This document shows, one piece after another, positions 34,404 to 43,385 of a DNA stretch of 64,000 nucleotides. This DNA is from Bacteroides timonensis. GTDB lineage: Bacteria; Bacteroidota; Bacteroidia; Bacteroidales; Bacteroidaceae. The stretch spans positions 1-64,000 of the forward strand of contig NZ_CBVI010000063.1 in the NCBI RefSeq assembly GCF_000513195.1, read 5' to 3'. Numbering within the stretch: position 1 is the first letter of the stretch; each line of letters starts with the position of its first letter. The position numbers and the translations under genes were made by a program. The notes under the pieces were generated by a model. It was not told the origin of the DNA. It saw only the letters and a list, made by a program, of their open reading frames with translations, and made no database searches.

Positions 34404-35333
34404 ATGCAATACTTAGGTGAAATAATATCGTTGGTCGTAGCCTTCTCGTGGACTATCACCGCATTATGCTCGGAGGTAGCGAGTAAGAGATTGGGGGCTT
34501 TGCAACTAAATGTTTTCAGAATGTTGCTATCCATGCTATTATTGTCTGTTACACTATGGATATTTACCGGTAACCCGCTCCCCATGTATGCAGATGCGAA
34601 AACGTGGCTGTGGCTCATTCTATCCGGGGTGGTGGGTTATGTGTTGGGCGATTACTGCCTGTTTAATTCCTATATACTGATAGGCTCCCGCTTCGGCCAG
34701 CTCTTTATGACGCTCGCCCCCATCGCTGCGGCCATTTCCAGTTGGTTCATTCTGGGTGAAAGACTTTCCTCTCAGGCGATAGCAGGAATGGTAGTCACCG
34801 TAACAGGTATCGGAATCTCTGTACTCAACAAAGGGGCTACCCACAAAGTCAGTTTGAAACTCCCCTTAAAAGGGGTGTTGTTTGGTATAGGTGCCGGTGT
34901 AGGGCAAGGTGTAGGACTGGTTTTGAGTAAGGTAGGCATGAATTATTATGCCAATTCCATCCCTGACGGTATGGATAGTGTTACCAACCTGCTCCCGTTT
35001 GCTTCTACTTTTATCCGCGCCATTGCCGGGTTGGTCGGATTTGTGGCGGTAATGGCCGTGAGAAAAGAATTCTATACTATGAAGTTAGCTATGAAAGACC
35101 GAAAAGGTGTCAATACTGCCATTGGTGCTACGCTGACGGGACCTTTCATTGGAGTGTCTTTGTCACTGATGGCTGTACAATATACCGAAGCAGGAATTGC
35201 TTCTACACTGATGGCATTGACTCCGATATTTATTCTTTGGCCGGCTTATGTACTGTTCAAACAACGGGTAACTGTTAAAGAAATCATTGGTGCTGTCATT
35301 AGTGTTGTCGGAGTTTCATTGTTTTTCTTATAA
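34404..35333 (+). CDS. EamA/DMT-superfamily transporter
   Basis: A 309-residue inner-membrane protein with ten predicted helices in two EamA halves (first: LGEIISLVVAFSWTITALCS; second: GATLTGPFIGVSLSLMAVQY and ending VVGVSLFFL). DMT-family proteins export amino acids, nucleosides or metabolites; the substrate is not readable here. The open frame extends upstream into the kinase 3 gene, but ATG 34404 gives the standard family N-terminus and follows a well-placed -7 element. Confidence 0.88.
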   Translation: MQYLGEIISLVVAFSWTITALCSEVASKRLGALQLNVFRMLLSMLLLSVTLWIFTGNPLPMYADAKTWLWLILSGVVGYVLGDYCLFNSYILIGSRFGQLFMTLAPIAAAISSWFILGERLSSQAIAGMVVTVTGIGISVLNKGATHKVSLKLPLKGVLFGIGAGVGQGVGLVLSKVGMNYYANSIPDGMDSVTNLLPFASTFIRAIAGLVGFVAVMAVRKEFYTMKLAMKDRKGVNTAIGATLTGPFIGVSLSLMAVQYTEAGIASTLMALTPIFILWPAYVLFKQRVTVKEIIGAVISVVGVSLFFL

Positions 35334-35450
35334 TGTATGTTTTATGCCAGACCATAGTCCCCCCTACTCCATATTCATGGATACGTTTTGTATCTGTCAT
35401 TGTAAAATTAGCCCGACTCACTCTTATGCGTACTTTTTTTACCCCAATAT

Positions 35451-35492
35451 GTACATTTCATGAAAATCTTATCGTTTACCTTTGAAATGTAC
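35451..35492 (+). promoter_or_regulatory. inverted repeat overlapping a -7 element upstream of the AraC gene
   Basis: GTACATTTCA (35451-35460) is the exact reverse complement of TGAAATGTAC (35483-35492). The second arm overlaps the TACCTTTG -7 element at 35477-35484. This looks like an operator for autoregulation (inference). Confidence 0.5.
35477..35484 (+). promoter_or_regulatory. -7 promoter element, distal, AraC gene
   Basis: TACCTTTG, perfect match to TAnnTTTG, 72 bases before the AraC ATG and inside the inverted repeat. Confidence 0.5.
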
Positions 35493-35535
35493 TTTTAATC
35501 AAGAAATTATTTTTAATAAAATGGAATAAAGGAAG

Positions 35536-35543
35536 TATCTTTG
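35536..35543 (+). promoter_or_regulatory. -7 promoter element, proximal, AraC gene
   Basis: TATCTTTG, perfect match to TAnnTTTG, 13 bases before the ATG at 35557. If used, the leader would be very short, or translation would begin at the ATG at codon 5. Confidence 0.4.
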
Positions 35544-35556
35544 ATTTAATATTAGT

Positions 35557-36471
35557 ATGAAGAGTATGACCTGTAAAAAAAATATTGTGGAGTTATGCAC
35601 ACGCAAGCAAGAAGATTGTATCTACTTTACTCCGTTTTCCCCTGTCGGCTTTGAAGACATATATCTTTCGGGACCTGGCTCCCAGTTTGTACATAATACA
35701 AACGATAATTATATGTTGTTTGTATTATCCGGGGAGATAAAAATGACATTCGGGCAGTTCCAAAATAAGATATTCAAAGAGGGTGATATGTTTTTTCTTC
35801 CCCGGAATATGAGTTTCTTGGGCACAGTGGTTACCTCGTCCCATGTAGCCTTATTAAAATATAATGGCATAAAGTTTGAATGTATGGAGGATCGGATACG
35901 CTTGCTCGTGAAGAAAAAAGCGGAAGGCAATTATTCGTGGGACAAGGTGGCTATTAAGCCTGAATTAAGGCAGTGTGTAGAAGAACTTATTCATTATAGA
36001 AAACATGGTTTATCCTGTAGTCATATCTATGTTGTGAAATCACAGGAAATATATCTGATTTTCAAACATTTTTATACTGATGATGAACGTATACAAGTTT
36101 TCTACCCTTTCATCGGTCAAGACCCGAACTTCTCCGAATTGGTGATAAGCAATTATATGCATGCCAAGACAGCTGAGGAACTTGCTGCACGTTTGGGATA
36201 TGGTATCAAAACGTTCCGTGAGTTATTTAAGGAGAACTTTGGAGAGACTCCATATAAATGGATGCAGGAGAAAATGGCTCAACAGCTCAAGGGGAGGTTG
36301 ATGAAGAAGGAAATTCCGTTTAAACAGATTATGTTAGAGTTCAGGTTTAGTACCACTACCCATTTCATAACATTCTGTCGTAGACATTTTGGGGGAACTC
36401 CAACGGAGATACGTAATGGAAAAGTCGGTGACAAACAACCGTTAACGCCCAAGAACGAAAGAGAAATGTAA
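35557..36471 (+). CDS. AraC-family transcriptional regulator
   Basis: A 304-residue regulator. The N-terminal half is a cupin-like sensing domain (MLFVLSGEIKMTFGQFQNKI, EGDMFFLPRNM). The C-terminal third has two helix-turn-helix units: AEELAARLGYGIKTFRELFK and IMLEFRFSTTTHFITFCRRH, followed by GGTPTEIR. It probably binds DNA as a dimer in response to a small molecule. Two tandem -7 elements and a 10-bp inverted repeat precede it, suggesting autoregulation. It is transcribed towards the TPR/HTH gene with no good terminator in the 120-base gap. Confidence 0.88.
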   Translation: MKSMTCKKNIVELCTRKQEDCIYFTPFSPVGFEDIYLSGPGSQFVHNTNDNYMLFVLSGEIKMTFGQFQNKIFKEGDMFFLPRNMSFLGTVVTSSHVALLKYNGIKFECMEDRIRLLVKKKAEGNYSWDKVAIKPELRQCVEELIHYRKHGLSCSHIYVVKSQEIYLIFKHFYTDDERIQVFYPFIGQDPNFSELVISNYMHAKTAEELAARLGYGIKTFRELFKENFGETPYKWMQEKMAQQLKGRLMKKEIPFKQIMLEFRFSTTTHFITFCRRHFGGTPTEIRNGKVGDKQPLTPKNEREM

Positions 36472-36592
36472 TCAAATTGGATATTTCCATAGACGGTATG
36501 TCTGAATATAAGAGGAATGGTTCGCAATAAGTACCTGTCCTACGACACATCAATAATGCAGAAATGGGATATTGAGAACTTGATGATTATGT

Positions 36593-38554
36593 CTATGCAT
36601 CTGCTAATGCCTTGATGAAGTCATCCAGCGAGTCATCCTTCTCCAGTCCCAGCTTCTGGCGCAGGCGATACCGGGCCATGTTGACGCTGCGGTGGGCAAT
36701 ACCCATAATCTGTTCTATCTGGAAGGAATCCTGTCCCAATACTATCAGCATACAGAGCAATTCCTCCTTACGTCCGATGTTCGGTGCTTTCGCCCTTAAT
36801 ACCGGAAGGAATGAAGGATAAAACTGTTCAAACCGTTGGCGGAACTTCGGTTCGCCTTTCTCGTGCAACAACTGCGGAGTGACGGCCTCCACTTCTTTAC
36901 GCCCGTCCTTGTCTGCAAGCAATCCGGACAATTGCTGTTCCATGTCGTTTTTTTGCTCCTTGGCATTCTGCAAGTCATCAAGGAGGGCAGACAGGCGCTG
37001 TTCCATGAGTTGCTGTTTCATCCGGTAAAGCCTTCTCTTATAGAAGAACATGATTACAAGCAATGTGATTGTACCTATGAAGGCGAAAAGGTAAAGCCGG
37101 ATGTGCAATCGGTTATTGTCCAACTCCATTTGAATCAGACGCAATTGTTGTTCTTTCTTCTCTGTCCTGAATTTCACGATGGATTCGTACATTTTGGAAT
37201 GGGCATCCTCATCGTGAATGAATTTGCATTCCTCCACCAAATCAAGGGTGTAGCGTTCCACATTGGGCATATCGTGTTTGCTTATGTAGTGCTTGAGCAC
37301 AAGGTCGTAGTCTATTCCTATGCGGACGGGCGAATCGAAGCCGTGGAGCAGATGATACATGCTGTCGAGCATGGCTTCGGCTTTCTGTTCCCGGTGCTGT
37401 TTGAGATATCCGATGGTAAGTTGGTAACAGGCTTTCGCGCGGTTGGCAGGAGTCGCTTGTCCGGCTGCCCGTTGCAGCCTTTCCATCCCCAGTTGCAAGG
37501 AGTCACCCGTACAACGTTCTACCATCAAAGCCCCCATCAGGCAGTCCACATCCACCTGTCCACTGTTGTAAGGCAGATTCCGGCAGCGGTCTTCCGCCTT
37601 TTGCCAGTAATAGACTGCCGAGTCGGGATGTTCCGTTTTCTGCATCACTCTGCCTTTCAGCAGGAGAGACTGGGCAGAAACCATCGGATTGTCTTCTCCC
37701 CGCTCCGCATTTTTCAGGATAGCCAGTGTAGCACAGCTATCTGCATAATCCGGGATATTCCAATAGAGATAAAGCTCCGTCAGCGAGTTGCAGGCATTGG
37801 CTTCCCCCAGCAAGTCCCCCTTCTTCCGGGCTTCGTCCACACTTTGCTGAAAGAGATCTATTGCCTCTTCCAATCTTCCGGTACGTTTGTACAGCGTGCC
37901 CAGCAACGAGGTCAGCCATTGTACTCCCGAGGCGTTTTCACAGAGTTCGGCCTGTGCCATTGCCTGTTTGCACCAGTCGATGACCTGTTCTTGCTTGCCC
38001 GGATTGCTGAAAAACACGGCGGCGGCATAAGCATAATCACGGAAAAGCCTTTCGGGTGTGGAACGGTAAAGCGGCAAATCCAGTGCCTTTTCCATTATTT
38101 TCTCACTTTCGTCTATCCGGTCGGTACGTGAAAGCGAGTAGGCCAGCAACGAATAAAGGTCGCGTTTGCAATACTTGCGGACAAGTGCTGTAGAAGAGTC
38201 CTGCAAACTGCTGAAGTATTCCACGCAGGCTTCGGGGGCTCCCTTGCTTTGATAAGTGTTCATCAATTGCAGCATGGCCTCTGTCACGATGGGTTGCAGG
38301 CTGTCTTGAACGTTGTGTTGCTCTGAGTCGAATGTCAGGCAGGCTTTGAAGGCTTTGATAGCCTCGTCATACTGCCGGTCACGCTGCAAGGAACGGGCAT
38401 GAGCATATTGTGCCTTGCAATGTTCCACTAAAGAATCGGCATGGGTAGTCTGTAAAGAGGAAGGTCGGACCTGCCTGTTACAAGAAGAGAGAATGCAAGC
38501 GGTGCCGAGTGGCAAACATAACAGAGCGAGGATGTATAGAATCTGCCTTATCAT
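36593..38554 (-). CDS. membrane-anchored TPR protein with C-terminal HTH
   Basis: A 653-residue protein. The N-terminus carries a lipobox-like LSSC (Cys25). TPR-type helical repeats fill about 40-470 (AIDLFQQSVDEARKKGDLLG and similar). One membrane helix follows at about 487-508 (LFAFIGTITLLVIMFFYKR), then a coiled coil and a C-terminal domain (about 575-650) whose end, IEQIMGIAHRSVNMARYRLR, has the shape of a LuxR/sigma-region-4 recognition helix. This family is frequent in Bacteroides. It is probably a one-component regulator with a periplasmic TPR sensor and a cytoplasmic DNA-binding tail. DNA binding is inferred. Confidence 0.8.
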   Translation of the reverse strand: MIRQILYILALLCLPLGTACILSSCNRQVRPSSLQTTHADSLVEHCKAQYAHARSLQRDRQYDEAIKAFKACLTFDSEQHNVQDSLQPIVTEAMLQLMNTYQSKGAPEACVEYFSSLQDSSTALVRKYCKRDLYSLLAYSLSRTDRIDESEKIMEKALDLPLYRSTPERLFRDYAYAAAVFFSNPGKQEQVIDWCKQAMAQAELCENASGVQWLTSLLGTLYKRTGRLEEAIDLFQQSVDEARKKGDLLGEANACNSLTELYLYWNIPDYADSCATLAILKNAERGEDNPMVSAQSLLLKGRVMQKTEHPDSAVYYWQKAEDRCRNLPYNSGQVDVDCLMGALMVERCTGDSLQLGMERLQRAAGQATPANRAKACYQLTIGYLKQHREQKAEAMLDSMYHLLHGFDSPVRIGIDYDLVLKHYISKHDMPNVERYTLDLVEECKFIHDEDAHSKMYESIVKFRTEKKEQQLRLIQMELDNNRLHIRLYLFAFIGTITLLVIMFFYKRRLYRMKQQLMEQRLSALLDDLQNAKEQKNDMEQQLSGLLADKDGRKEVEAVTPQLLHEKGEPKFRQRFEQFYPSFLPVLRAKAPNIGRKEELLCMLIVLGQDSFQIEQIMGIAHRSVNMARYRLRQKLGLEKDDSLDDFIKALADA

Positions 38555-38606
38555 AATATTATCAAGATGTCTGATGTTAAATTATCTCCCCTTAAGAGTG
38601 CGGCGG

Positions 38607-38634
38607 CAAATTTAACTATTAAATTCCATGCAAA
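38607..38634 (-). promoter_or_regulatory. -33/-7 promoter of the TPR/HTH gene
   Basis: On the minus strand TAAATTTG (38607-38614) fits TAnnTTTG, and TTTG (38631-38634) lies 16 bases upstream, a slightly short spacing. It is about 53 bases from the ATG. Confidence 0.45.
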
Positions 38635-38654
38635 AAGGATCTGAGAATATTTTT

Positions 38655-38723
38655 AATGATTATCCGTAATTTTACTATTAAATGATAATTTATCAGCCTG
38701 TGGTATTTATGCGGATAATCATT
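38655..38723. repeat. perfect 12-bp inverted repeat
   Basis: AATGATTATCCG (38655-38666) and CGGATAATCATT (38712-38723) are exact reverse complements with a 45-base spacer. It lies upstream of the TPR/HTH promoter, in the otherwise empty 445-base gap before the VanX-like gene. No coding frame could be supported in the gap. Confidence 0.6.
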
Positions 38724-39000
38724 CTGCTTTTTCTAAATAAGTCCCCAATATATATCCTTTTAGACGGCTTTGCAGCATGCGCGTTCAATTTATCCGCATC
38801 GGTTTTTGCAAAGGGAAAAGGCGGAAACAAGGAGAAAAGAAGGGACAAAATGAAATATCCCTTGTCTTTCTCCATTTGTAACTTTTTGATTTATAAGATG
38901 TATTGAAATGTAGATTGTTTTGTAGACAAGTCCTTTTTTGCGATGTCAGGAGCTATTCGTAGCTTTCGATCACAAAACAAGCAATATCAAGAAAATATTT

Positions 39001-39708
39001 ATGGAAATATCTCGGAAAGTCAGGTTCGCATTAGCGTCAGTTTTACTATGTTTGTCTTTCATCAGTTGCAGTTTCAACTCCCCGGCAGCGGCAGAAAAAG
39101 AAACCGCCATTGAGTCGCGTATGAGGGAGATGGGATTGGTAGACATTGCAGAAGTCGATTCCGCCATAGCCGTACACTTGGTTTATGCCACTCCTTATAA
39201 CTTCATGGGATGCCGGTTATATAACGGGCTGAACAAGGCTTTCATGCTGCCCGAACTGGCAAAGAAACTCTCGCATGCACGTAAATTATTGAAGTCCATC
39301 CGCCCGGACCTGAACTTCATCGTATATGATGCCGCACGTCCCCTCAGCATTCAGCACGATATGTGGAACATGGTGAAAGACACCGATATGCGTGACTTCG
39401 TGGCCGACCCTACCGTGGGACAGGGAATGCACAACTACGGAGCTGCGGTGGACCTTACGCTGATGGACTGCACGGGGCATCCGCTACCGATGGGGTCGGA
39501 GTATGACTATTTCGGCGATGAAGCCCGTACCAATATCGAACAGCAGCTTCTGGAAGAGGGGCGCATCACGAAACGAGAGTTGGAGAACCGCTTGTTACTG
39601 CGCCGGGTCATGACGGAGGTCGGACTGTTGGTTTTCGAATCGGAATGGTGGCATTTCAACCTGATGACACCCGAAGAGGCACGCCAAAAGCTGAAACCGG
39701 TGGAATGA
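39001..39708 (+). CDS. D-alanyl-D-alanine dipeptidase (VanX-like) lipoprotein
   Basis: A 235-residue lipoprotein (SFISC, Cys23) of peptidase family M15D. Zinc ligands are in GMH144NYGAAVD151 and EWWH218, with Glu215 as the catalytic base. DAARP is the conserved Arg loop. Housekeeping VanX-like enzymes cleave D-Ala-D-Ala from peptidoglycan turnover; no vanA/vanH genes are nearby, so vancomycin resistance is not implied. The open frame extends to TTG 38938, but ATG 39001 directly precedes the lipoprotein signal and is chosen. The beta-barrel gene follows after 65 bases. Confidence 0.92.
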   Translation: MEISRKVRFALASVLLCLSFISCSFNSPAAAEKETAIESRMREMGLVDIAEVDSAIAVHLVYATPYNFMGCRLYNGLNKAFMLPELAKKLSHARKLLKSIRPDLNFIVYDAARPLSIQHDMWNMVKDTDMRDFVADPTVGQGMHNYGAAVDLTLMDCTGHPLPMGSEYDYFGDEARTNIEQQLLEEGRITKRELENRLLLRRVMTEVGLLVFESEWWHFNLMTPEEARQKLKPVE

Positions 39709-39773
39709 CAGATACTGATAAAAACAGGAGTAAGATTCTCTAATATTCATTATAACTAAAAACAATTCAAAAC

Positions 39774-40421
39774 ATGAAGACAATCAAATCGTTAATGGTT
39801 GCAGCGTTGATAACGCTTGGAACCGCCGGTGCGTTTGCACAAAGTTCGGATATGTTCACTTACGGTGTGAACAATGTGTATGTACAATACAATGATGTAA
39901 AGCTTAAAGGCAATATCGACTCCTCTTTAGGCGGGTTCTCCGTAGGCTACAACCGTATGTTCGGCCTCACCGAAAAAGCTCCCCTCTATGTGGAAGTAGG
40001 CGGTGCATTCGAGTATGCAAACGTGGAAGAAACCCTCGAAGTAGCAGGTGTAAAACTGGGTGATACGGAAATGAACCTCTACACCTTCAAGGTGCCTTTG
40101 AGCATCGGATACCAGTTTGCCATCGGCCAGTCAGGATTTTCCGTGGCTCCGTATGCAGGATTCGACTTGCTCTACCACTTCAAGGGAGAGATAAAAGACA
40201 ATCAGAGCGGCGAGACACTGGACATCTTCAAGGATTCGGATGATAGCAACATCGATGACAGCAACCGCTTTCAGGCAGGCTGGCATGCGGGTATCAACCT
40301 TGCCTACAAGCATGTTTTTGCAGGCGTAACCTACGGAGAAACCTTCAATGGAATGACGAAGATAGAAGGCAGCAAGTCCAAACTTGGCACCACTTCCGTT
40401 TCCATCGGTTACAGATTCTAA
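39774..40421 (+). CDS. outer-membrane beta-barrel protein (porin-family type)
   Basis: A 215-residue protein with a signal peptide ending in GAFAQ and alternating beta-strands throughout (SIGYQFAIGQSGFSVAPYAGF, GVTYGETFNGM). It ends with a Phe in SVSIGYRF, the outer-membrane insertion signature. It fits the small OMP_b-brl family of about eight strands. Function is unknown; such proteins are structural or involved in adhesion. Confidence 0.85.
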   Translation: MKTIKSLMVAALITLGTAGAFAQSSDMFTYGVNNVYVQYNDVKLKGNIDSSLGGFSVGYNRMFGLTEKAPLYVEVGGAFEYANVEETLEVAGVKLGDTEMNLYTFKVPLSIGYQFAIGQSGFSVAPYAGFDLLYHFKGEIKDNQSGETLDIFKDSDDSNIDDSNRFQAGWHAGINLAYKHVFAGVTYGETFNGMTKIEGSKSKLGTTSVSIGYRF

Positions 40422-40449
40422 AAAAAAGAACAAATATCTCAAAAACATT

Positions 40450-40584
40450 ATGCTGGTGGCGATAGCCGTATTGGGTATGACCACATTGTTCTTTAATGCA
40501 ATGATTTCCGGCTTTTTACCCGAACCTCTGCCCAGAGAGGGATGGACTGTTAAAGTCCGTCCCTTTCCTATTCCTGCCAATTGA
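40450..40584 (+). CDS. possible 44-residue membrane peptide
   Basis: ATG 40450 opens a frame with a hydrophobic N-terminal segment (MLVAIAVLGMTTLFFNAMIS) and a Pro-rich tail. It starts 28 bases after the beta-barrel stop. A longer version of the frame begins with TTG inside the barrel gene. No family is recognised, and the 3' part overlaps a strong hairpin, so this may instead be untranslated trailer. Confidence 0.25.
   Translation: MLVAIAVLGMTTLFFNAMISGFLPEPLPREGWTVKVRPFPIPAN
40538..40564 (+). terminator. strong hairpin after the beta-barrel gene
   Basis: AGGGATGGACT (40538-40548) pairs with AGTCCGTCCCT (40554-40564) through 11 pairs, one of them G-T. Only a weak pyrimidine run follows, so termination is plausible but unproven. 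Confidence 0.45.
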
Positions 40585-40713
40585 GATAGATGTTTCAATT
40601 ATTTGAATATAGAAATGTTCAGCCGGCTTCTTTCTTTTTTAATATTTGCAATCCTTGCCTTAATACATATATTTTTTGCCCGAATGTGAATATTCTATCC
40701 GCTATTGATTCCC

Positions 40714-40721
40714 TACCTTCG
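40714..40721 (+). promoter_or_regulatory. -7-like element of the mechanosensitive channel gene
   Basis: TACCTTCG has one mismatch to TAnnTTTG and lies 62 bases before the ATG at 40784. Confidence 0.3.
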
Positions 40722-40783
40722 TACACTAAAAATAATATACCTCAAGGCTGGCTTGCAGGCGTATACACATTTATCACACGAAT

Positions 40784-43354
40784 ATGAAGAAAATAGGAAT
40801 ATTATTCCTTCTGTTTCTTTGGATAGTTCTGCCTATGCAGGCTGTTTTGAAGGAGAAGGATCTTGCTCGCACCCTGGGAGTGCTGAAAGCAGAGTTGGAA
40901 CGTACCTATGAAGAACAAAAGGTAAATATTCTGCGGTACGAGCAGATGAATCAGGCACAGCACGCCCAGTTGATACAATTCATGCAGCGGAGCGACCAGA
41001 TAGCGCTTATGCTCTACTCGCAGAAGACGGACTTCACCTTCGACCTCGCTTATGCTTGTCAGGAAGCCACAGAACAATACAAGACACTTCGCGCCACTAA
41101 TCTGCCTTACGATAAAATTAAAAGCCGCATTATGGAAGAGGTGGCACGTTACAACGGATTGATAAAATCGTTGGAAGAACTGCCTCCTGCCGTTGGCAAG
41201 AAAGAACAACCTCCCCACCCTGCCCATGCGGTAGATAGTCTGTTGCTTGCCATTCCCGATAGTTTGCGTCGGCAGGCTCAGGCGCAGAAAGAAGATGTAC
41301 ATCCTTTCCTGCTGGATGACCAGCAGAAGGCTGACCGCGAATTGTGCCTCACGTATGCCCGGACCATCCGCGACAATCTTATACATTTGCAAAATGCTAT
41401 TCTGAAGGACAGTGAACATTACAACCAGGTATCCCAGAAATTGAAGGAACTGAACGATTACGCCATGACACGTTACGAAGCTCTGCAACAAAATATCTTT
41501 GTAAACGGTGGCAACAACTATATCACTATGATTCGTAAAATCCGCACCAACTATCTGCTGGCAAAGAAGGATGTAAGCGACAAATATCTGCCTCTGAAGT
41601 CCGGAGCTTCGGGAGCTTCCGAATGGCGCGGGCCGATTGTGTTCAGTGTCTCCATCTTCACCCTGTTCTATATCTTCATCGCCACCTTGCTGAGCAACAT
41701 CATCCTGCGTTGGCTATTACCCAAACGACTGCGCTCCTCAGAGGCATTCAAGGCTAAACGTCCTTTGCTGATGCTGACAGTCGGCGTAGCTATCTTTGCA
41801 ATATCTGTTATGATAGCAAAGGTTTCCGTGAAGCAGAATTTCGTCTTGATGGCTTGCGGACTGCTGATAAATTTCGCGTGGTTGCTGGCGGCTATCCTGC
41901 TTTCACTGCTGGTCCGTCTGAAAGGGCGGCAACTCAAAGGCGGGTTGAGGGTTTATGCCCCTTTCCTATGGATGGCATTTTTGGTGATTGCCTTCCGTAT
42001 CATACTGATACCTAATAATGTGGTCAATCTGATTTATCCTCCGGTACTGTTGATGTTCACTTTGTGGCAATATATAGTGCTGAAGCGACGCAAGACACAG
42101 CTGCCCAACAGCGATATGGTTTACTCCGGCGTTTCATTGGCTGTGATGATTGCCGCCAGTGTGGTATCGTGGTGCGGTTACGTATTGTTGGCCGTCCAGA
42201 TTATGATCTGGTGGATATTCCAGTTGGCAGCCATACAGACCATTACTTGTTGTTACGATTTGATGAAGATGTTCGAAGCGCATTACATGGTAAAGCAAAT
42301 ACTCGCCGTTCATGGCACGGCCGCCCGGAGCAAAGGGAGGCTGTATTGGCAAAACTCACTGCATGGAGGTGAATTCATCCATAAGACATGGCTCTATGAT
42401 TTCATCAACCGGGCAATGATGCCCATACTCGCCGTTCTTTCCGTCCTGGCAAGCATCTATTGGGCTGCCGGCGTATTCGATATGACAGCCGTCTGCCGCG
42501 AAATTTTCTTCTATAATTTCGTCGATCAGAAAGGTGTCATTCAGCTTTCTCTCTTCAAGATCAGTTTGGTTACCGCTTGCTGGTTCTTTTTCCGGTATCT
42601 GAATTATGCGGCCGGAGCCTTCTACAAATTCTATAAGCGTAAGCAGACCAGAGAACAAAATTACAATCTGACGTTGGCACGTAATGTAATCGCCATTTCT
42701 GTGTGGGGAATTTATTTTATCTTCGCATTGGTATTGCTGCAAGTCCCCAAGAGCGGCATCTCATTGGTAACGGCAGGCCTGGCAACGGGTCTTGGTTTCG
42801 CCATGAAAGACTTGCTGGAGAACTTCTTCTATGGCATCTCACTGATGACCGGACGTGTCCGCGTAGGCGACTACATCGAATGTGACGGCATCTTGGGCAA
42901 AGTGGAGAGCATCACTTACCAAAGTACGCAAGTCGTTACCTGGGACGGCAGCATCATTGCCTTCCTGAATACTTCGCTTTTCAACAAGAATTTCAAGAAT
43001 CTCACCCGTAATCATAGCTACGAGCTGGTAAAGGTACCGATTGGCGTGGCTTATGGAACTAAGGTAGAAGAAGTTCGTCGCTTGCTCATAGCTGCCATCG
43101 AACCGCTGACGGGTGTCAATGCAGAGGGAAAGCAGATTGTCAGTACCCGGCAAGGCGTCAAGGTAGTAATCAGTGATTTTGGAGACAATAGTGTTAATTT
43201 ACTGATAACTTTCTGGGTATTGGTGGAAGAGAAAGTTGGTTTTGTCAGCCGTGTAAATGAGGTGATTTACAATACACTGAATGAGAATCATATTGAAATA
43301 CCGTTCCCACAACAGGACATCTATATCCGGAAAGTGACAGAAACACCCCGGTAA
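40784..43354 (+). CDS. large MscS-family mechanosensitive channel
   Basis: An 856-residue membrane protein. Signal peptide, a coiled-coil-rich periplasmic region (to about 270), then about 11 membrane helices. The C-terminal MscS core is at about 660-850: the pore helix region is LVTAGLATGLGFAMKDLLEN, followed by the beta-domain RVGDYIECDGILGKVESI. The layout resembles E. coli MscK/MscM-type long channels. It should release solutes on hypo-osmotic shock, which fits with the aquaporin elsewhere in the window only loosely. Single-gene unit. Confidence 0.92.
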   Translation: MKKIGILFLLFLWIVLPMQAVLKEKDLARTLGVLKAELERTYEEQKVNILRYEQMNQAQHAQLIQFMQRSDQIALMLYSQKTDFTFDLAYACQEATEQYKTLRATNLPYDKIKSRIMEEVARYNGLIKSLEELPPAVGKKEQPPHPAHAVDSLLLAIPDSLRRQAQAQKEDVHPFLLDDQQKADRELCLTYARTIRDNLIHLQNAILKDSEHYNQVSQKLKELNDYAMTRYEALQQNIFVNGGNNYITMIRKIRTNYLLAKKDVSDKYLPLKSGASGASEWRGPIVFSVSIFTLFYIFIATLLSNIILRWLLPKRLRSSEAFKAKRPLLMLTVGVAIFAISVMIAKVSVKQNFVLMACGLLINFAWLLAAILLSLLVRLKGRQLKGGLRVYAPFLWMAFLVIAFRIILIPNNVVNLIYPPVLLMFTLWQYIVLKRRKTQLPNSDMVYSGVSLAVMIAASVVSWCGYVLLAVQIMIWWIFQLAAIQTITCCYDLMKMFEAHYMVKQILAVHGTAARSKGRLYWQNSLHGGEFIHKTWLYDFINRAMMPILAVLSVLASIYWAAGVFDMTAVCREIFFYNFVDQKGVIQLSLFKISLVTACWFFFRYLNYAAGAFYKFYKRKQTREQNYNLTLARNVIAISVWGIYFIFALVLLQVPKSGISLVTAGLATGLGFAMKDLLENFFYGISLMTGRVRVGDYIECDGILGKVESITYQSTQVVTWDGSIIAFLNTSLFNKNFKNLTRNHSYELVKVPIGVAYGTKVEEVRRLLIAAIEPLTGVNAEGKQIVSTRQGVKVVISDFGDNSVNLLITFWVLVEEKVGFVSRVNEVIYNTLNENHIEIPFPQQDIYIRKVTETPR

Positions 43355-43385
43355 TGGATTGCAATAGCAAATAAATCAAGCCTAA

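Noticed and set aside
36836-38131. 431-codon plus-strand frame
   Set aside because: It is antisense to the TPR/HTH gene, whose repeats, membrane helix and lipobox are clear; the antisense translation has no recognisable domain.
38682-38906. 74-codon hydrophobic plus-strand frame before the VanX-like gene
   Set aside because: It overlaps the inverted repeat, has no promoter of its own and shows no coding-like amino-acid pattern after the first 25 residues.
39001-39708. Vancomycin resistance determinant
   Set aside because: Only a VanX-like dipeptidase is present, with a lipoprotein signal; no vanA or vanH ligase or dehydrogenase genes are nearby, so a housekeeping role is more likely.
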